Below, one piece after another: positions 15,122 to 27,450 of a stretch of 64,000 nucleotides of DNA; within the stretch, counting starts at the first letter, position 1; every line of letters starts with the position of its first letter. The position numbers and the translations under genes were made by a program. The DNA comes from Dactylellina haptotyla (lineage: Eukaryota > Ascomycota > Orbiliomycetes > Orbiliales > Orbiliaceae): contig CM062387.1 of NCBI GenBank assembly GCA_031310005.1, forward strand, positions 1 to 64,000, in the 5' to 3' direction. The notes under the pieces are model-generated. The model was given only the letters and a program-made list of their open reading frames with translations, did no database searches and was not told the origin of the DNA.

Positions 15122-15598
15122 TATAACAAAACTCAAATAATATAATAAATTATACTAAAAAATAATATAAGTAGGGGGAGTTATAAAAATAATAATAAAA
15201 AACATCAACACCCTCCTTTAAATCAATAAAAAGATATAAAAATAATACAAAAATAAAAATGTTTAGAATGAAAAATTATCTCCAAACCAGGAAAAATAAT
15301 TATACTATCCAAAATTATTTATTATCTCCTTTATCCAAAATCACTTATTATCTCCTTTATTTAGAATTATTTGTTATTTCTTTTATCCAAAATCACTTAT
15401 TATTTCCTTATCCAAAATTACTTATTATTCGCTTCCACTCATAAATATTTATACCTATACTTTCAACATTATGTAATTTAAAAAATTAAACAATAATTTA
15501 AATATTAGTTTAAAACATATATATGTAGAACTTAGTAAAACCAAGTGGCATCTTATCTGTCACCTTGTTACCTTATACCTATTATACCAATTCTTACA
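15122..15598 (+). repeat. 3' LTR of Gypsy element
   Basis: 477 bp, ending TTCTTACA, with about five tandem 26-bp units at about 15302-15430. The open frame at 15259-15444 is only this tandem repeat read as protein. Confidence 0.9.
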
Positions 15599-16046
15599 AT
15601 TATTAATAATAGTTTAATTATTAATTATTATCATCATTATATTATATTTATTATCTTATAATTATTTAATAATTATTTTTTTATTAAAATATTTTTTAAG
15701 ATAATTTCTATTTTAATATAAAATCATTATATTATATTTATTAATTTTTTAATTGTTTAATTGTTATTTTTTTATTAATTTTTTTTTAATAGCTATATTA
15801 TATTATTAATAATTATTTAATTTATTTTACTATTATATTTTATTATTTATCATTATATCATTATTATTATTTTTTTTTTTTTTATTATATTACCATTGTT
15901 ATTGTTTTTTTTTTCGTTGTTGTATTATTATTATTGTTGTTTTTTTTTTTATTATATTATTTTCATCTTTCAATTAAAACCTCCTCTAAAATATTCGCTT
16001 ACAATTATATTATATTATTAATAATAGTTTAATTTATTTTATTACT

Positions 16047-16186
16047 ATATTTTATTTATTATTATTATATTATTATATTTTATTTATTATTATTATATTA
16101 TTATATTTTATTTATTATTATTATATTATTATATTTTACTCTTTATTATTATATTATTATACTCTACTCTTTGTTATTATATTATC
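16047..16186. repeat. 28-bp AT minisatellite, five copies
   Basis: A unit of 28 bp beginning TATATTTTATTTATT is repeated about five times head to tail. The last two copies carry CTC variants in the middle. Seen directly. Confidence 0.85.
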
Positions 16187-17298
16187 TTCGTTATTACCAT
16201 ATTTTATTTATTTATTCTTTTATTATATATATAATTTTCTTCATTATTACACTATATTAATTTTTTTAAACTAATTTTTAATTATTAACTTCTTTTATTC
16301 TTAATTAATATTATTTAATTAAAATTAAATTTATTATAAAATTTTTTGTTTTTTATTTTTTATTTTTATTTAATAATTTTTATTTTCTGTTTAAATATTA
16401 TTATTTTATTTTTAATATAATTTATTATTTTATTTATATTAATATTATTTTTGTTATTAATACTTATTTAATATATTTCCATCGCACATCCATTTAAAAA
16501 TTTAATTATTCTAAAAAAGCTTACTATATTAAATTTTTAATTCATTCTTTATTTTTTTATTATTTTTATTATTTCTCCATTTTATAATATGATTATTTAT
16601 TATTTTTCTTTTCTATTACTAATTTTTATTATAATTTTTATTATAATCCTATATTTATATTATTATATTCTTTTATTTTTATTTTTTTAATTTATATTTA
16701 TTATTTTTTTTTTATATTAATTTTAATTACATTATTATATTTTTATTGCTTTTCTTTTTTTTTTTTTTTTTCTATAAATTTTTTAATTTATATTTTACCA
16801 TATTTATTATTTAATTAAAATTTTTATATTTATAATCAAAGCTTTCCTTCAATAAACTTTGAATTATTTATATTATTTATTATTGTTATTTTATTTATAT
16901 TTGGAAATTAATGTTTATTAAAAAAAATTAAAAATTAAAAATTAAAAATTAAAAAAATTAAAATTTTTATATTCATTCTTAATATTATTTTTAATTTAAA
17001 TTTATTATTATTTTTTAAAAATATAAACACCAACCCTATTTTTTTTTTTTATTTTAAATTAAAAAAATATTATAAATCTAATATATTTGAATTTTAAAAA
17101 ATTTTAATCTAATTATTGAAAAAATACTTTAAAATTTTTTTTTAAATCAAATATTAAAAACCAAAATTTTTAAAATTCCCAAAAAAAAATATAAAAAAAA
17201 TTATTTCCTATTATTTAGCTCCAAATTTTTCTCACCTTCATAATAATCAAAATAATTATCTTTTAACTTTTTACTCCAATTTTAATTAAAATATTATT

Positions 17299-17736
17299 TT
17301 AATTATTTAAAAATTTTTTATTTATAATTATATAAAATAAATAATTTTTCCTTTTTTTTTTTTTTTTTTCTTCTTTTTTTTCAATATTAATATTGATATT
17401 AATATTTATAATATTAATATTATTATTTAAAATAATTAATAATTGGGAATTGTTAGACTTTTCCATTTCAATTAGCTCTTTTTTTTTATTAATATTATTA
17501 TTATTATCAATCAATCCATCAATAAAGTTTTCTAAATTAGATTTAGACTTAAACTTAGATTTGGAGTTATTATTAAAACTACTATTATTATTATTACTAT
17601 TATTAATAGTAGTAATGGATTTGGATTTGGTGGATTTAAAATTGTTATTGTTATTATTACTATTAATAATAATAGTGGTAGGTTTAGTAATAGTAATAGT
17701 GGTAATCATAGCCTTAGTTTTTAACTTAAATACCAT
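17299..17736 (-). other. Asn/Lys/Ile-rich open frame, doubtful gene
   Basis: A 145-codon frame with a true ATG at its 5' end. It encodes runs of Asn, mixed Ser-Lys stretches and a short less repetitive stretch (NLENFIDGLID), then an Ile-Asn tract and a Lys-Glu run. No signal peptide or known domain. The opposite strand is open over the same interval, as expected of ATT/TTA trinucleotide repeats. The middle part has more codon variety than a pure microsatellite, so a low-complexity gene remnant cannot be excluded. Confidence 0.2.
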
Positions 17737-18482
17737 TTAAACACTATATTTAATTTTATTATTTAAATAAGAGATGTTTAATTTAGGGTAGATAAGGGTA
17801 TACATAGTAATATTTGAATATTATTTGCGATTGTATAAATAGTTGGTATAGATAATTTTACTTTTTTTAAAAATTTTTTTATATAAATTGAATAAATTTT
17901 TATTTAAAATATAAATAGTATAAAAAATAAGGATTTTAATTTTGGTCATTTAAACTAACTAAGTTATATAATTAAAAAAAAATGTTAAAGTTAATAAAAT
18001 CATATTTACATTAAATTAAATTAAAATTAAAATTGAATAATAGTTTGTAATTGGGATATGTTTTTAATTGTTTATTTAAAATCTAAGTTGTTTATTTTTT
18101 TTAATAAATATATTTTATTAATGATATTTAAACTTAATAATATTAAAATTTGGGTAAAAAAATCTCTATTTTATTTTTTAATAGAAATTATTGATTAAAA
18201 GTTCTTTAATTATTTAAATATAAAATTAAATAATAAATATAATAACTATTTTAATTTTTTTAATTAAAATAATAGTAATCTTAAATATAATTGTTTAATG
18301 TTTGGTGTTAAATATAATTTTATAATATTTAATTAAAGATTATTTAGTAAATATAATTAATAAAATTAGTAAATAAAATAGGTAAAATAATTAAAAAAAT
18401 TAAAAATAAGTATAATAATATTAATTTTAATATTATAATTGTAATTTTAATATTTATGTATAAATTATAATTTATTTTTATA

Positions 18483-19219
18483 TATATAAGGTTTTAATAA
18501 TGTTATAGTTATTAGTTATTTTATTATAATAATAAAATTATAATTAAAAAATTAGGAAATAAGTAGATATAAATTGTAAAAAAAAAAGGGTATAATTTGG
18601 TAAAAATGGCTAAAAAATTATTTATATATTATTAGTAGTAGGTGTAAAGGAATTAATTTTAAAATATTTGTTATTGTTGAATATAATAGTTAATTATTAA
18701 TAAATATATTTATTAATTTAGTGTTATATTGTGTTTGGTGGTGTAATTATTTATTTGTTAGGTTTGTTGGGTTTGGTAGTGTTTGCTATATTTGCTTAGC
18801 ACCAGATGTTAACAATAATATTAATAGTATAAATAATAATAATAATAATATTGATGGGCATCACCAAATCTGGATTTTTGGTGTTAATAAACCTATCAGT
18901 TGTTAATTATACTAAAATTGTAGTTTGGTCCTAGTTAGTTGGCTGGCTGGGTTAATGTGTTATTTTAATTGTTAGTCAAGTGGTTAGTTAGCTAGTTAGC
19001 CGTTTGATTGAAAATTGAATATAATAATCTAATTTATTAACCTAATTTATTAATCTAATTTTTTGGTGAGGGACTTTAATTGGTAAAGGTCTAATATCGA
19101 TTTTTGATTTGATGGAATATTTGACCGCAATACATTTTCGAAAGCGAAAAGGTCACCCCGGTTCCGACCAATCAGAAAATCGATACCGGGGGCCGTCCGC
19201 ATTAAAACTACCGGTTAGG
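18483..19219 (+). repeat. ~740-bp subtelomeric repeat, copy 1
   Basis: Aligns along its length with 27451-28202 in the same orientation. Both end in the same ACCGGTTAGG block and share a GC-rich stem, CCCCGGTTCCGA (19156-19167) with TCGATACCGGGG (19180-19191). This copy is depleted of C on the + strand. It is joined directly to a Gypsy LTR piece at 19220. Element family unknown. Confidence 0.88.
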
Positions 19220-19657
19220 ATAAAAAAGTTTAAAATGAAAAATTATTTTTAAAATAGGAAGAATAATTATATTGTTTAAAATTATTTATTATTTTTTTTA
19301 TTTAAAATTATTTGTTATTTTTTTTATTTAAAATTATTTATTATCTTTTTTATTTAAAATTATTATTATTTTTTTATTTAGAATTATTTGTTAATTACTT
19401 CTATTTATAAGTATTTATATTTGTACTTTTAGTATTATGTAATTTAAAAAATCAAACAACAATTTAAATATTAGTTTGAAATATATACATACGCAGAACC
19501 TAGTAAAAACCAAGTGGCATCTTGTCTGTCACCTTGTTACCTTGTGCCTATTATACCAATTCTTACAGCGTTGATGTTTCCTACTACCATTCTCATAGCT
19601 CCCCCTGCTTGTGTTATTTCTTGGTATAGTTCGTCATGTTGTTTGAGCTTTGTTACA
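19220..19657. mobile_element. Rearranged Gypsy LTR, sense and antisense pieces
   Basis: About 19220-19567 matches the 3' three quarters of the 477-bp Gypsy LTR in + orientation and ends at its TTCTTACA terminus. 19568-19657 matches the first 90 bp of the same LTR in reverse orientation and ends at that terminus (TGTTACA). The antisense piece is far less AT-rich than the full-length element. No internal element sequence is attached. Confidence 0.85.
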
Positions 19658-20640
19658 ATTATAATTAATATAATTAATATAAGTTTTAATTTAGTATTAA
19701 TTATTTTTATAATTATAATAATATTAAAATTTTAATTAATATATTATTAAATAAATAATTTATTTTATGTATAAGTTGTTTAAATTAAATATAAGTTAAA
19801 ATATTTAATTAAAATATAAAAATTTTATTTATTATATTTTAAATTATAATTTTAATTTAAATATTTTTTACCCTATTTTTAACTATAATTTTTATAATTA
19901 TATAATTAATAATAATATTCAATCCCACTTTAAAAATATAATTAGAATAATAACAATCTATTATTTTTAAAAATTTTAATAATATAAATTTATTAAATAA
20001 ATTATATATTTTTAAAAATTTTTAAAATAAATTTAATTTTAATTTAGAATAATACTAATTATAATATTTAATTATATTTAATTTCATATATACATATTTA
20101 TATTCAATATAAAAAGTATATTCTATTCTAATATATAAAAGAATTTATTAATTAAAACAATATAATTAAAATTTAAAATTACCATTTTAAATAAACAAAT
20201 AATTAATTAATTAATTTATATTAAATACAATTTTCAAAAAATTATTTTAATAATTTATAATTTTTAAAAATTAAATTAAATTATTTTTATTATAATTTTA
20301 TTTTATATTATTTAATATATATTTTAAAAATTATAATATCACTTTTATTATAATAAATTGTTCACTTTTAATATAATAATTCATATTAATATAAATTATT
20401 ATTATCTTTAATATAAATATAATCATCTTTAATTTAAAAATTAAATAATTTAATATTAAAATTTTTTTTTTTTAAAATATTATTAAATATCATTTATTTT
20501 AAATATAGCTTATCACCCTAAATATAGCAAATTCTTAAATAAGAAACTTAAACAATTAATATCTAACCTTAAAACCAATACATAAAACCAATACAGAGAA
20601 AGTAGCTAAGACTTATTTAAATTTATATGGTATTTAGCAG
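19658..20640. other. AT-rich DNA without genes
   Basis: Nearly pure A+T without open frames or recognisable elements. It ends at the first base of the inverted Copia LTR. Confidence 0.75.
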
Positions 20641-20807
20641 TGTAGAAGCTTCAGCTATAGCAGTATCACTGATCGTATGTAGGTATGAGCCTGTAAGGTT
20701 GATGTTCGATGATCTAGAACTACAACACATCGAGTCCGCTCTGTAGATACAAATACAGAGCGGTACGGGCGAACCCGGCCTATATGGCCTGATACGTAAT
20801 CCTTACA
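20641..20807 (-). repeat. LTR of Copia copy B (3' LTR in element orientation)
   Basis: 167 bp, TGTAGAAGCT...CCTTACA on the + strand. Nearly identical to 27195-27361. Marked GC island within the AT isochore. Confidence 0.94.
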
Positions 20808-23800
20808 CCCCAGCTCGTGACAATACTGGCGTAATATTTGTACAATTCTAAAAACGTATAAAACAGTGGTTTTACGGTGCTAACTTCAAAATAGCCAAAG
20901 ATAATATTAATAATCAATTTACTATAACAGTTATTTCCTTATTTAGAATAAAAAATTGGAGTTATACAACTCTTATCGTAGAGTTTATTAATTTCTTTTA
21001 ATTATTTTACTATAGATGAGTGAGAAAAGTACTAAATATAGTGTAAAAACTCTACCATATTATTGGACTTATAAATGGTAGTTTTTACCAATTATACTTC
21101 ATACAATTTAAATGGTAGAGAATTGATAACATGTGTATATATAGCTCAAACAGCCAATATATAATAAAACTAATAATATTTCTATTACTTTAATATGGTA
21201 GACTGTAGCCAGAAATAGTAGTTCGTACCTTTTAATTCAAAAGTTATATAAATTTAAAATTAATGTAATAATTTTTAAAATCTTGTAATAAGGATGGAAA
21301 CATATACTTAACAATTAATTCCTTTTTCAAAATAGTAGGTTTTAAATGCAATCCTTTATTATTTATTAATCTTACTAAATAACTCAATTTTGCCTTATAT
21401 CCACATCCTACTTTTCTACTTTTGATTCAATATTATTTTCATTTTCTTTACAACCATATTTATAGGAGATATTTATTTTGATGCTGTAATCAATAATCCC
21501 AATTAATACATTTATACTATTAACTATCAATATTATTATAATAATAATTACACATACATAGTGGCACCTATAACCCGCTTAGGTAAGTGCGCTTCCTACG
21601 CGCTTATAAATGCAGGCTATATTTAAAATAAGTTAGTTATTTAATATCTACTTACTAATTTATATATTAATATATATTTTATAAAGTTGTAATATTAAAT
21701 TTTTAGGTAGCAAAGGTCCTAATATCAACCATATAATTTATAATCCCCTACAGCTTATTATTATATCTAAGAATTTATAACACTACTAAATAGTTGCTTT
21801 ATAGGCGCATACCCGCAGTATTAATATTCTGGTTAATACAGTTTATGGTGTAGTGTTAAATGAACCTCCCCCCCTTTTAAATGATTGTATTATTACCGGT
21901 ATATTGTGGGGACTAAATAACAATATTGGTACCACTATTTTCTAGTTTCCCTACTTACCCACCAACCTTAATATTAGGGCGCTTTAAACACAATTGGCTA
22001 TAACACTAATAGAAGCAAATAGCACATTATCCATACAGATTATAATTATAATATTTAAAGTATAAGAATTTACAAATATGCTTATACCCTTATCTAGTTT
22101 AATAAATGTTATAATAAAATTAACCTTATTATATATAAAAGTAAATATATAAGTTATACAAATTATTATATATCTTTTTATATATACTTATTAATTAAAT
22201 ATACATATTAATATATAGAATTATATAATAGGGTAAGCTAATATTAGCAATACATTCGCCTAACCATTATAATTTTGGTTTATAAATGTTTTTTGTACTA
22301 ATGCACATTAATATATTTATTTATATATTATTTATATTTATTATTATAAATGAAAAATCTTTTATACCTTCAAAGAAGTAGTCCTATTTTAGAAATATAA
22401 AATTTATAAAAGTCTCTTAATAATACTTTTATTATTATATTAGTTATTAAATGTTTAAAATTATAATATTCCAATATAAAAATATATCATTACACTTATT
22501 TATATATTTAGAAATATTTAACATTATAGTGTTTAGAGTATTATTGGATTCCACCAATAATATTTATAATAATAGTAATAATATTATCCATATACATAAT
22601 TATAGGTGGTAAAAAAAAAGATATTTTTGGTTCTATCTTTATAAATATTGTTAATAGGAGATTTCTTAATTAAATTTTTTTGTTTTTAGTATGGTTAAAG
22701 GTAATAACTTTTACTTTAATGAAAAACTTTATAATCATCCTTTATAACTTATTGCTTTAAATTATCACATTACTTTCTAATAAGAATATATAACCAGAAA
22801 TTAACTTTTGTATAATATTTTTTAATTTATAAATTTATATCTAATCAGTGTTATTATATATTTCAAGATTTAATAAAAGCTATTCTTCTATAATACTATT
22901 ATAATTATAATATAGAATTTACTTATATATACTTTTTAAATATTGGTATACCTATATTATTATTTTCCAATATTCTTTTATAAGTGTATTAATATATTAG
23001 TCTAATTTTGCAATTATATAGGCAAAATCTAATCTACTACCTTACATTGCATACATCAAAAACCCTAACATATTACAATATATATATACATTTTCTATAT
23101 TTAATTTAAATTAATTATCATCCTTAAAAAGCCATATCCCTAAGTCTATAGGAATATGTTTGGTCTTTTAATTTAGTATATTGAAGTATTTAAGAATCCC
23201 TTTACAATATTATTCTTAATCAATTTGTAAAAATTTAATAACTCAATTATATTATATCCATAGTTTTAGGAACTACTTTACTTCCCCCAGATCAGTAATT
23301 GGGTACTTTTCTATAAAAGTTACTTTCACCTTTTAAATTATAAAAAAATTTGGTAATACTATTTTAAAATTATTGATGTACATAGCAATTATTATATTTT
23401 CTAAAATATAAAAATAGGTATTAGTAGTACTTCTTTTCATACAAAATAAAAAATCTGTGTTCAACAGCATAGAATTTAATTTTTTATTTTAAAAATAAAA
23501 TACCTATTTTAGACTGTATAGGAACTTAAATAGTAATAATACTTCTATCCTCTTTAATATTTTACAACCTTTAAGTAGCACAATTACTACCCTCTCTAAT
23601 AGCAATAGCGTTACATATAAAAAAATAGTTTTAATATTAAATTAATAAATATATAAATTTTGAATAATAGTTATTAATAATAATATTTATATTATACATA
23701 AATTTATAATTGGTATATACATCTTAATATAATAAATGTTATATTTTTACTTATAATTTTTAATAACTAATTTTATTTTATATAAAATCCTAAAATCTAT

Positions 23801-26800
23801 ACACTTTTATATAAATATCTATTTTGATTTTATAGGCTTAATAGTTTTCAATACCACTCTAAATTTAATCTAAGTATTGTTTAAAGATAATACTTTTAGT
23901 TTTTTTTTTATAGCGATAGTCTATTAAATATATTTATTTAAAAATATAGTTTTTTGATAGGATTATAATAGATTAAAGTTAATAACAATATCCTCTATAA
24001 TTACCAATGCGGTGGGCAATTTTTTTTTAGATAGTAGAATATCTATTACCTAATAAGTAACTATAGTATAAAATTTATATGCAAAGTTAATGATTGTAAA
24101 TCTTTTACTATATTATAAAGTGTTTTGTTTGTTTGTGGGTTTGGTAGTAGCTTATTCATTTTCTTTTTTTATAATTTTATCTTAGGTAATTTGAGTAGGT
24201 TTTTTTATAATTATAGAGAAGTTTAGCTGATTTGGTATATCTTACACATTATCTACTAGTAGTAAAAAATTAATATAATTCTGGTCTTTATTATATAGTT
24301 GTCTTATATGTAGGTTTTATATTATTTTAATATTTTTTAAATTTAATAGTATAGGAGTTAAAAATACTATGCTTATATAGGGTCTTTTTTAATAATTTTT
24401 ATTAATAAAGTAGCTATTAAAGTCTTCCCTTGCAAAAGTAGAACTATTAATAAAAATAATATTTTTAATGATAGAGATAATTTGTTTAGATAGATTCCAA
24501 ACCTGGTATTACTTTATTATAGTTATATAATTTAAAAAGATTCCTTTTTATGTTTTGTGTATACTAAGTAGCTTCTTTTATTATTCCTTTGGGATAGTAA
24601 TGTAGACCAAATACCTAAATAGGTGTATCCTATTATAATTGATAAATTATTTATAAAATAATTTATATGGAGACGTAGTAGTAACCTATTTATTCATCTA
24701 TATATATAATAATTTGTTGCTTATTGTATAGGCTGCTAACATCACTTTTGGCCAGAAGACTTCTGATAATTCTGCTTTAATTAATATGATTATGGCTAGT
24801 TTACAAAATATCTTTATTATTTTTTCAACAATATTATTTTATTTATATGTATATAAAGTAGATATTTCCATTTTAATTCTATATTTTTTATAAAACTTTT
24901 GTATGTTAAGGTGTAGGAATTTTTTAGTATTATCTATTTGTACCCCCATAATTTTATTATTAGAACCCAATTTATTCTCCATTATTATAACAAATTATAT
25001 AAAGTATATATAATATTTTAAATATTCGTTGAAAAATTATATTTATTTTATATAGGTAACTTTATTTATAATTATAAACATATATTTAACTTTTGCGTAT
25101 AATTTATTTATAAGGTTGATATATTATTTATATAATAAAATGGTTTTGAATGGACTTACTACATTTATATATATATACTCTAATAGGCGTAGTTTTTTAA
25201 TAAAAGTTGGTTTATAATTACAATATATTATATTTTTGCCTAATACATATAATTTATATAAAAGGTTATACTTTCCCTAAAAAAATATAGGAATTCTAGT
25301 TTACTTTATAACTTTTTTCACTATTTTCTAGTTTGCATGGCCTAACTTTTTATATTAATATAGTAAGTCAGTGATTTTAATAAATAATTTATTTATAGTT
25401 ATATTACTTTGTATAACTATTATTGTAGACTTATTTACAAATATATTTTAATTTTTATTTATCTCTAGTGGTATAATATAGTTATTAAATATGTAGAGAT
25501 TTATAATAAAATTGAATATAGGTTTTAAAATTAGGAAATCATCCTTTTTGATAGCAATCTACTTTAATTTGAAGGTTACTGAAATACCCCTTTTAATTAG
25601 TCTTCTGATAGAGTAAAGATTCAATATTATATTAAATGCATAGAATATATCATATACAATTAGATAATAAGTGGAAATTTCAATTTTGATTTAGTTATAT
25701 TTGTAGGCTAATATAATCGAATTATTTCCCAATTTAATTTTTTTATTTCTATCAAATAAGAAATAGCTATTAAAAATGAATAGTGCTATATTTTTAGAGA
25801 TTTAGTCGCTTACCCCGGAGTTTATATACCATTTATTGTAAATGGTAGGGGAATTTGTTTTTTTAATAATATTGGTTTTATATGTATAAATTATGTTATA
25901 ATATAAAGGAACTACAATATAAACAATAATAGTAGTCTTTTTCTTCCTATTAAGATTAAAATAGGGATAAAGGTTCCAGTAGCAATCTTCTATATATCCA
26001 ATTTTATTATAGTTATTGTATAAAAGATAATTTCCTAATTTCTCATATTTATAAAATGGTATAGGATTATTAATATTAGTGTTTGGTACAACCTTGTTAA
26101 AGTATGTCCTCTTACCATTATTTTATATATTTTATGTATTTTGTGTGTTATTACTATCTTTATCATAGTCCATTATATATTTTTATTTATATTTATTTCT
26201 ATTTTTAAATATAGTAGCTGCCGCTATAGTTGTAGCTAAAGTCTATGTATCTTTTAAAATTAATATTTTTTTTTTTGGTTTAGCTATAATCTTATAAAAA
26301 TCAATTGTGTTCTTTTTTATAAGAAGATTTCTTAATATAAAATCTTAGAAGTTTTTAATATTCCATTCAGTATTTTTGGGTAATATAATAATTATAAAAA
26401 ACTATATAAATGCTATAATTAATTCGTTTCCAAAAATATGGAAAGATTTTATAACAACATTGAAAAGTATAGTTTCATTAAAAAAAATTTTAATAATAGT
26501 ATACCATTCTTTTTGTATATTTATAAACTTTTTAAATAATTTTTATATAATTATATAGAAATTATTATTCTTTAAATTAACAATTAAAAAAAATAATTAA
26601 ATTTTTAATACCATAATAAATATATAATTATCCAGGTAGAATCAAGTTTTAATAATTTCCATCATTTCCGTGGAGATTATTAAGCCTGTAAGGGCAAAAT
26701 ATATGTTATTATGCACTAACTACTATATATACCATTCAATAGTAGATTTAGTAATGTTATATTTTTGCCTTAGAGGTAGAACAGCAAGATCTACAATTTC

Positions 26801-27194
26801 TACAAATAGGGTGGTAGCTATTACCATTACTGTAGTTAGCAAGGTAACCTTTAACATAATCAGAGATTCTACCAGAAATTCCTTTACAAAATCATAAAAA
26901 ATATAGCCTACCTTCAACTATATATATAGATAAAGTATAAGCTATTCGAGCCAGTTTTGGTAATTACTACCATTTACTACAAACCTATACTCTATTAAAA
27001 AGGTTACTACCATTCTACCTATGTAGATATAGGGAACCGAATTCGGGTAATAATATATAATATAATATATGTAACAATAAAAAAACCCTTATAGATTAAA
27101 AATTCTATAACTATTAGAGGCGTAGACTTCGAAATTCAGTAAATACCAATAAATAAAGGCCTTCCAGAGATATCAGGAAGTAGTACTGATAACG

Positions 27195-27361
27195 TGTAGA
27201 AGCTTCAGCTATAGCAGTATCACTGATCGTATGTAGGTATGAGCCTGTAAGGTTGATGTTCGATGATCTAGAACTACAACACATCGAGTCCGCTCTGTAG
27301 ATACAAATACAGAGCGGTACGGGCGAACCCGGCCTGTACGGCCTGACACGTAATCCTTACA
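27195..27361 (-). repeat. LTR of Copia copy B (5' LTR in element orientation)
   Basis: 167 bp, TGTAGAAGCT...CCTTACA. Directly abuts a truncated Gypsy LTR at 27362. Confidence 0.94.
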
Positions 27362-27449
27362 AAAATATACATATGTAGAACCTAGTAAAAACCAAGTGGC
27401 ATCTTATCTATCACCTTATTACCTTATGCCTATTATACCAATTCTTACA
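27362..27449 (+). mobile_element. Truncated Gypsy LTR, last 88 bp
   Basis: Matches the 3' end of the 477-bp Gypsy LTR through its TTCTTACA terminus. Its missing 5' part is not found on the far side of Copia copy B, so simple insertion of copy B into an LTR does not explain it. Confidence 0.85.
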
Positions 27450-27450
27450 A

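Larger units (their letters stand above)
9183..15598 (+). mobile_element. Ty3/Gypsy LTR retrotransposon, degraded
   Basis: Two 477-bp direct LTRs bound 6.4 kb, with a 5-bp target duplication ATTAT (9178-9182 and 15599-15603). Recognisable + strand parts are a presumed gag region (about 10,000-11,400), reverse transcriptase with a YLDD-type core near 12,040, RNase H (about 12,480-12,800) and integrase (about 13,340-13,800). RT before integrase is the Gypsy order. It is a fossil with many tens of breaks and extreme A+T content. It sits about 50 bp beyond the Copia copy A 3' LTR. Confidence 0.9.
15599..18482. other. AT-rich low-complexity DNA
   Basis: Long T-rich and ATT-rich tracts, poly-T runs and trinucleotide-like repeats. 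No domain is recognisable. It contains a 28-bp minisatellite and an Asn-rich open frame, both listed separately. No gene is supported. Confidence 0.75.
20641..27361 (-). mobile_element. Ty1/Copia LTR retrotransposon, degraded copy B
   Basis: Same family and same 6.72-kb size as copy A but on the minus strand. 167-bp LTRs lie at 20641-20807 and 27195-27361. Recognisable parts, read leftwards, are gag-like (about 26,900-26,050), integrase (about 25,300-24,650), RT (about 23,700-23,250) and RNase H (about 22,800-22,470). The flanking five bases (AGCAG and AAAAT) do not match, so no target duplication is visible. It is a fossil with dozens of breaks. The two LTRs differ at only about three positions, while the body is heavily AT-enriched. 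Confidence 0.9.

Noticed and set aside
15259-15444. 61-codon frame with repeated Leu/Ile-rich segments
   Set aside because: It is the 26-bp tandem repeat of the Gypsy LTR translated.
18483-19219. Helitron-type end for the 740-bp repeat (stem close to a fixed 3' end)
   Set aside because: The end reads ACCGGTTAGG and lacks the CTRR terminus expected of Helitrons.
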